The translations under genes and the position numbers were made by a program. 64,000 bases of DNA from Nitrospira sp. (GTDB taxonomy: Bacteria > Nitrospirota > Nitrospiria > Nitrospirales > Nitrospiraceae). Below, piece by piece: positions 62,463-64,000 of the stretch (position 1 is its first letter; each line of letters begins with the position of its first letter). A model generated the notes under the pieces. The model was not told the DNA's origin. It was given only the letters and a program-made list of their open reading frames with translations, and did no database searches. Location of the stretch: NCBI GenBank assembly GCA_031315995.1, contig JALDRG010000006.1, positions 62,001 through 126,000 of the forward strand. The letters are read 5' to 3'.

Positions 62463-63769
62463 TTGTGATCGTCGGTGCTGGATTGGCGGGCCTCAGTGCG
62501 GCCTACCACCTGCGCGGGATGCCCTATAGGATTCTAGAGCGGGAACGCGAGGCCGGAGGGCTCTGCCGGTCATACGTCAAAGACGGGTTCACGTTCGACT
62601 ATACCGGGCACTTGCTGCACTTTCGTCAAACGGCGATCAAGGCCTTGGTGGAAAGTTTGCTCCCCGGTCAACTGCAGCGCCACGCCCGCCGATCCTATGT
62701 CTTCTCTCATGAGACGTATACGGAGTATCCGTTTCAGGTGAATACGCATGGGCTCCCGCCGGAAGTGGTGCGGGAGTGCCTGCTGGGATTCATCGCCACG
62801 CTGTCGAACCCTTCGTCGACGCCGCCGGTAGAGAGCCGGTCGTTCAAACAATGGATCATCGAGAGCTTGGGAGAGGGCATTGCGAAACATTTCATGGTGC
62901 CCTTCAACGAAAAGTTGTGGCAGGTGCCGCTTGAGGAGCTGACGTCCGATTGGGTGTCCTGGCTGGTTCCGAAGCCGGACGTGAAAGATGTCGTCAACGG
63001 CGCCTTGGGTATTAAGGACAAGGCGTTCGGCTATAACCCATCGTTTTTGTATCCTGCCAGCGGGGGGATCAAGGTACTGCCGGAAGCGTTCCTTCCCTCG
63101 ATTGAGAATCTATCGTACGACTCCGAGTTGGTCGAGATCGAGACGGGGCGGCGGCGGGCGGTGTTTCGCAGCGCACAGGGCGAACGCACGGAAGAGTATG
63201 AGCGGGTCGTGTCGACGATTCCTTTGCCCGACTTGGTGCGGCGTTGTGTCGATCTCCCGGCATCGTTGCGCGAATTGGCCGCGTCGCTGCGATGGGTATC
63301 CGTGTCGAACGTGAATCTGGCTGTCGCGCGCGAGCGCATCTCCGACAAACATTGGATCTACTTCCCGGAACACCAGTACCCATTTTATCGCGCGGGGTTC
63401 CCTATGAATTTTTCACCTGCGATGGGCCGGTCCGGCTGCAGTTCTCTGTACGTGGAAATTTCGCACCAGCCGACGGAGCGGGAATCCGATGCCGCGCTGA
63501 TCGATCGAGTTCGTCGAGGATTGGAGCGGGCCGGCGTGTTGCAACGGGCCGACGAGCTGGTGATGTCGGATGTGAAGGATTTGTATTACGCCTATGTCCT
63601 GTTCGATCGCTATCGCGGGCGCGCGGTCCAAGAACTCCTGGCTGAGTTGGAGCGCCGCGGCATCTCATCGATCGGGCGATATGGATTATGGGAACACACG
63701 TCGATGGAAGACGCGATTGCTCAGGGACAACAAGTTGCCGCGCGGTTGCGGATGAGGGCCGCGGCCTGA
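62459..63769 (+). CDS. FAD-dependent amine-oxidase-fold enzyme
   Basis: 436 residues from ATG 62459, which overlaps the preceding stop (ATGA). The longer frame back to 62219 is the shadow of the upstream gene. The N-terminal FAD-binding motif is MIVIVGAGLAGLSAAYHLRG, with ILEREREAGGLCRSYVKDGF then TFDYTGHLLHF. The middle has KHFMVPFNEKLWQVPLEELT and YNPSFLYPASGGIKVLPEAF. The fold is that of protoporphyrinogen oxidase, amine oxidase and UDP-galactopyranose mutase. Members in polysaccharide clusters are usually left unassigned; a role in making or modifying a nucleotide sugar is likely. It is not HemY by context. Confidence 0.85.
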   Translation: MIVIVGAGLAGLSAAYHLRGMPYRILEREREAGGLCRSYVKDGFTFDYTGHLLHFRQTAIKALVESLLPGQLQRHARRSYVFSHETYTEYPFQVNTHGLPPEVVRECLLGFIATLSNPSSTPPVESRSFKQWIIESLGEGIAKHFMVPFNEKLWQVPLEELTSDWVSWLVPKPDVKDVVNGALGIKDKAFGYNPSFLYPASGGIKVLPEAFLPSIENLSYDSELVEIETGRRRAVFRSAQGERTEEYERVVSTIPLPDLVRRCVDLPASLRELAASLRWVSVSNVNLAVARERISDKHWIYFPEHQYPFYRAGFPMNFSPAMGRSGCSSLYVEISHQPTERESDAALIDRVRRGLERAGVLQRADELVMSDVKDLYYAYVLFDRYRGRAVQELLAELERRGISSIGRYGLWEHTSMEDAIAQGQQVAARLRMRAAA

Positions 63770-63782
63770 GCGCGTCAATGCC

Positions 63783-64000
63783 ATGCATGTAGTGTGTCAC
63801 GTGGTTACGAAGTTGGAATTAGGCGGCGCGCAGGAAGTGGCGATGCGAGTAGTCGCGGGGTTGGATCGCGGACGATTCCGACCTGTCCTGATCGCGGGGG
63901 TGGGAGGGATGCTGACCGCCGAGGCGCATGCGCTCGACGGGGTCGAGGTCTGCACGATTCCGTCGCTGCTGCGTGACATTCGCCCGTGGCACGATCTGCG
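63783..64000 (+). CDS. GT4-type glycosyltransferase, cut by window end
   Basis: The first 72 codons of a gene running off the right edge. MHVVCHVVTKLELGGAQEVA and MRVVAGLDRGRFRPVLIAGV match the N-terminus of GT4 glycosyltransferases, in which the GGAQ loop lies at the acceptor side. An ATG at 63778 is followed at once by a stop, so 63783 is the start. It lies 13 bases after the FAD enzyme gene and continues the polysaccharide cluster. Confidence 0.8.
   Translation, partial: MHVVCHVVTKLELGGAQEVAMRVVAGLDRGRFRPVLIAGVGGMLTAEAHALDGVEVCTIPSLLRDIRPWHDL

Overview
This 64 kb window looks like chromosomal DNA of a free-living Gram-negative bacterium. The best guess is a member of Nitrospirota close to Nitrospira. 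The guess rests on moderately high GC, outer-membrane lipoproteins, type IV pili, cytochrome bd oxidase and ABC-exported polysaccharide, plus recalled resemblance of several proteins to Nitrospira families. No rRNA or nitrogen-oxidation marker is present, so the assignment is inference. I see no CRISPR array, no intact prophage and no complete insertion sequence.

Bases 1-12.4 kb: a small lipoprotein, glycogen branching enzyme (glgB) and tRNA-Glu(UUC) are followed by an eroded stretch. The intact genes there encode a lipocalin, a PNPOx-like flavoprotein, an intradiol dioxygenase, a DUF4399 protein, a TVP38-type membrane protein and cytochrome bd oxidase (cydAB). Between them lie wrecks of genes: a probable integrase fragment beside the tRNA, a GH63-like glycosidase tail, a GMC oxidoreductase, a VOC protein, the N-terminus of a zinc glucose dehydrogenase, and an unidentified remnant. 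Several of the recognisable wrecks acted on sugars.

Bases 12.4-26.2 kb: a thioredoxin-like protein and a periplasmic sulfite-oxidase-type molybdoenzyme are followed by a type I secretion locus. That locus holds a small DUF3467-like protein, an HlyB-type ABC transporter and an HlyD-type adaptor. Next to it lies its likely substrate, a giant RTX protein. The lipase-like N-terminal half is broken by several frameshifts. The last 4.7 kb, with hundreds of Ca-binding nonapeptides and the C-terminal export region, is one uninterrupted frame.

Bases 26.4-42.2 kb: housekeeping and envelope genes. These include a lipoprotein, a formylglycine-generating-enzyme-like protein, a monoheme cytochrome c, pilT and pilU, bioF, a YfgM-like TPR protein, a LysM lytic transglycosylase, a PLP aminotransferase next to serA, hisZ overlapping dnaB, and a large TPR lipoprotein.

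Bases 42.5-48.8 kb: two type IV pilin genes with matching -24/-12 (sigma-54-like) motifs and a strong terminator. They are followed by an O-antigen-ligase/TPR fusion, a TPR membrane protein and an ABC-2 transporter pair. The layout recalls the pilA-pilGHI arrangement of Myxococcus and Geobacter.

Bases 48.8-64 kb: a surface-polysaccharide cluster, all on the plus strand. It has five GT4-type glycosyltransferases (one fused to an unusual N-terminal region, one cut by the window end), a methyltransferase, two asparagine-synthetase-type amidotransferases, a Wzm/Wzt exporter with a carbohydrate-binding Wzt tail, a WecA-like initiating phosphotransferase and an FAD amine-oxidase-fold enzyme. Together they suggest a lipid-linked glycan that is started on undecaprenyl phosphate, elongated and amidated in the cytoplasm, and exported by the ABC route.
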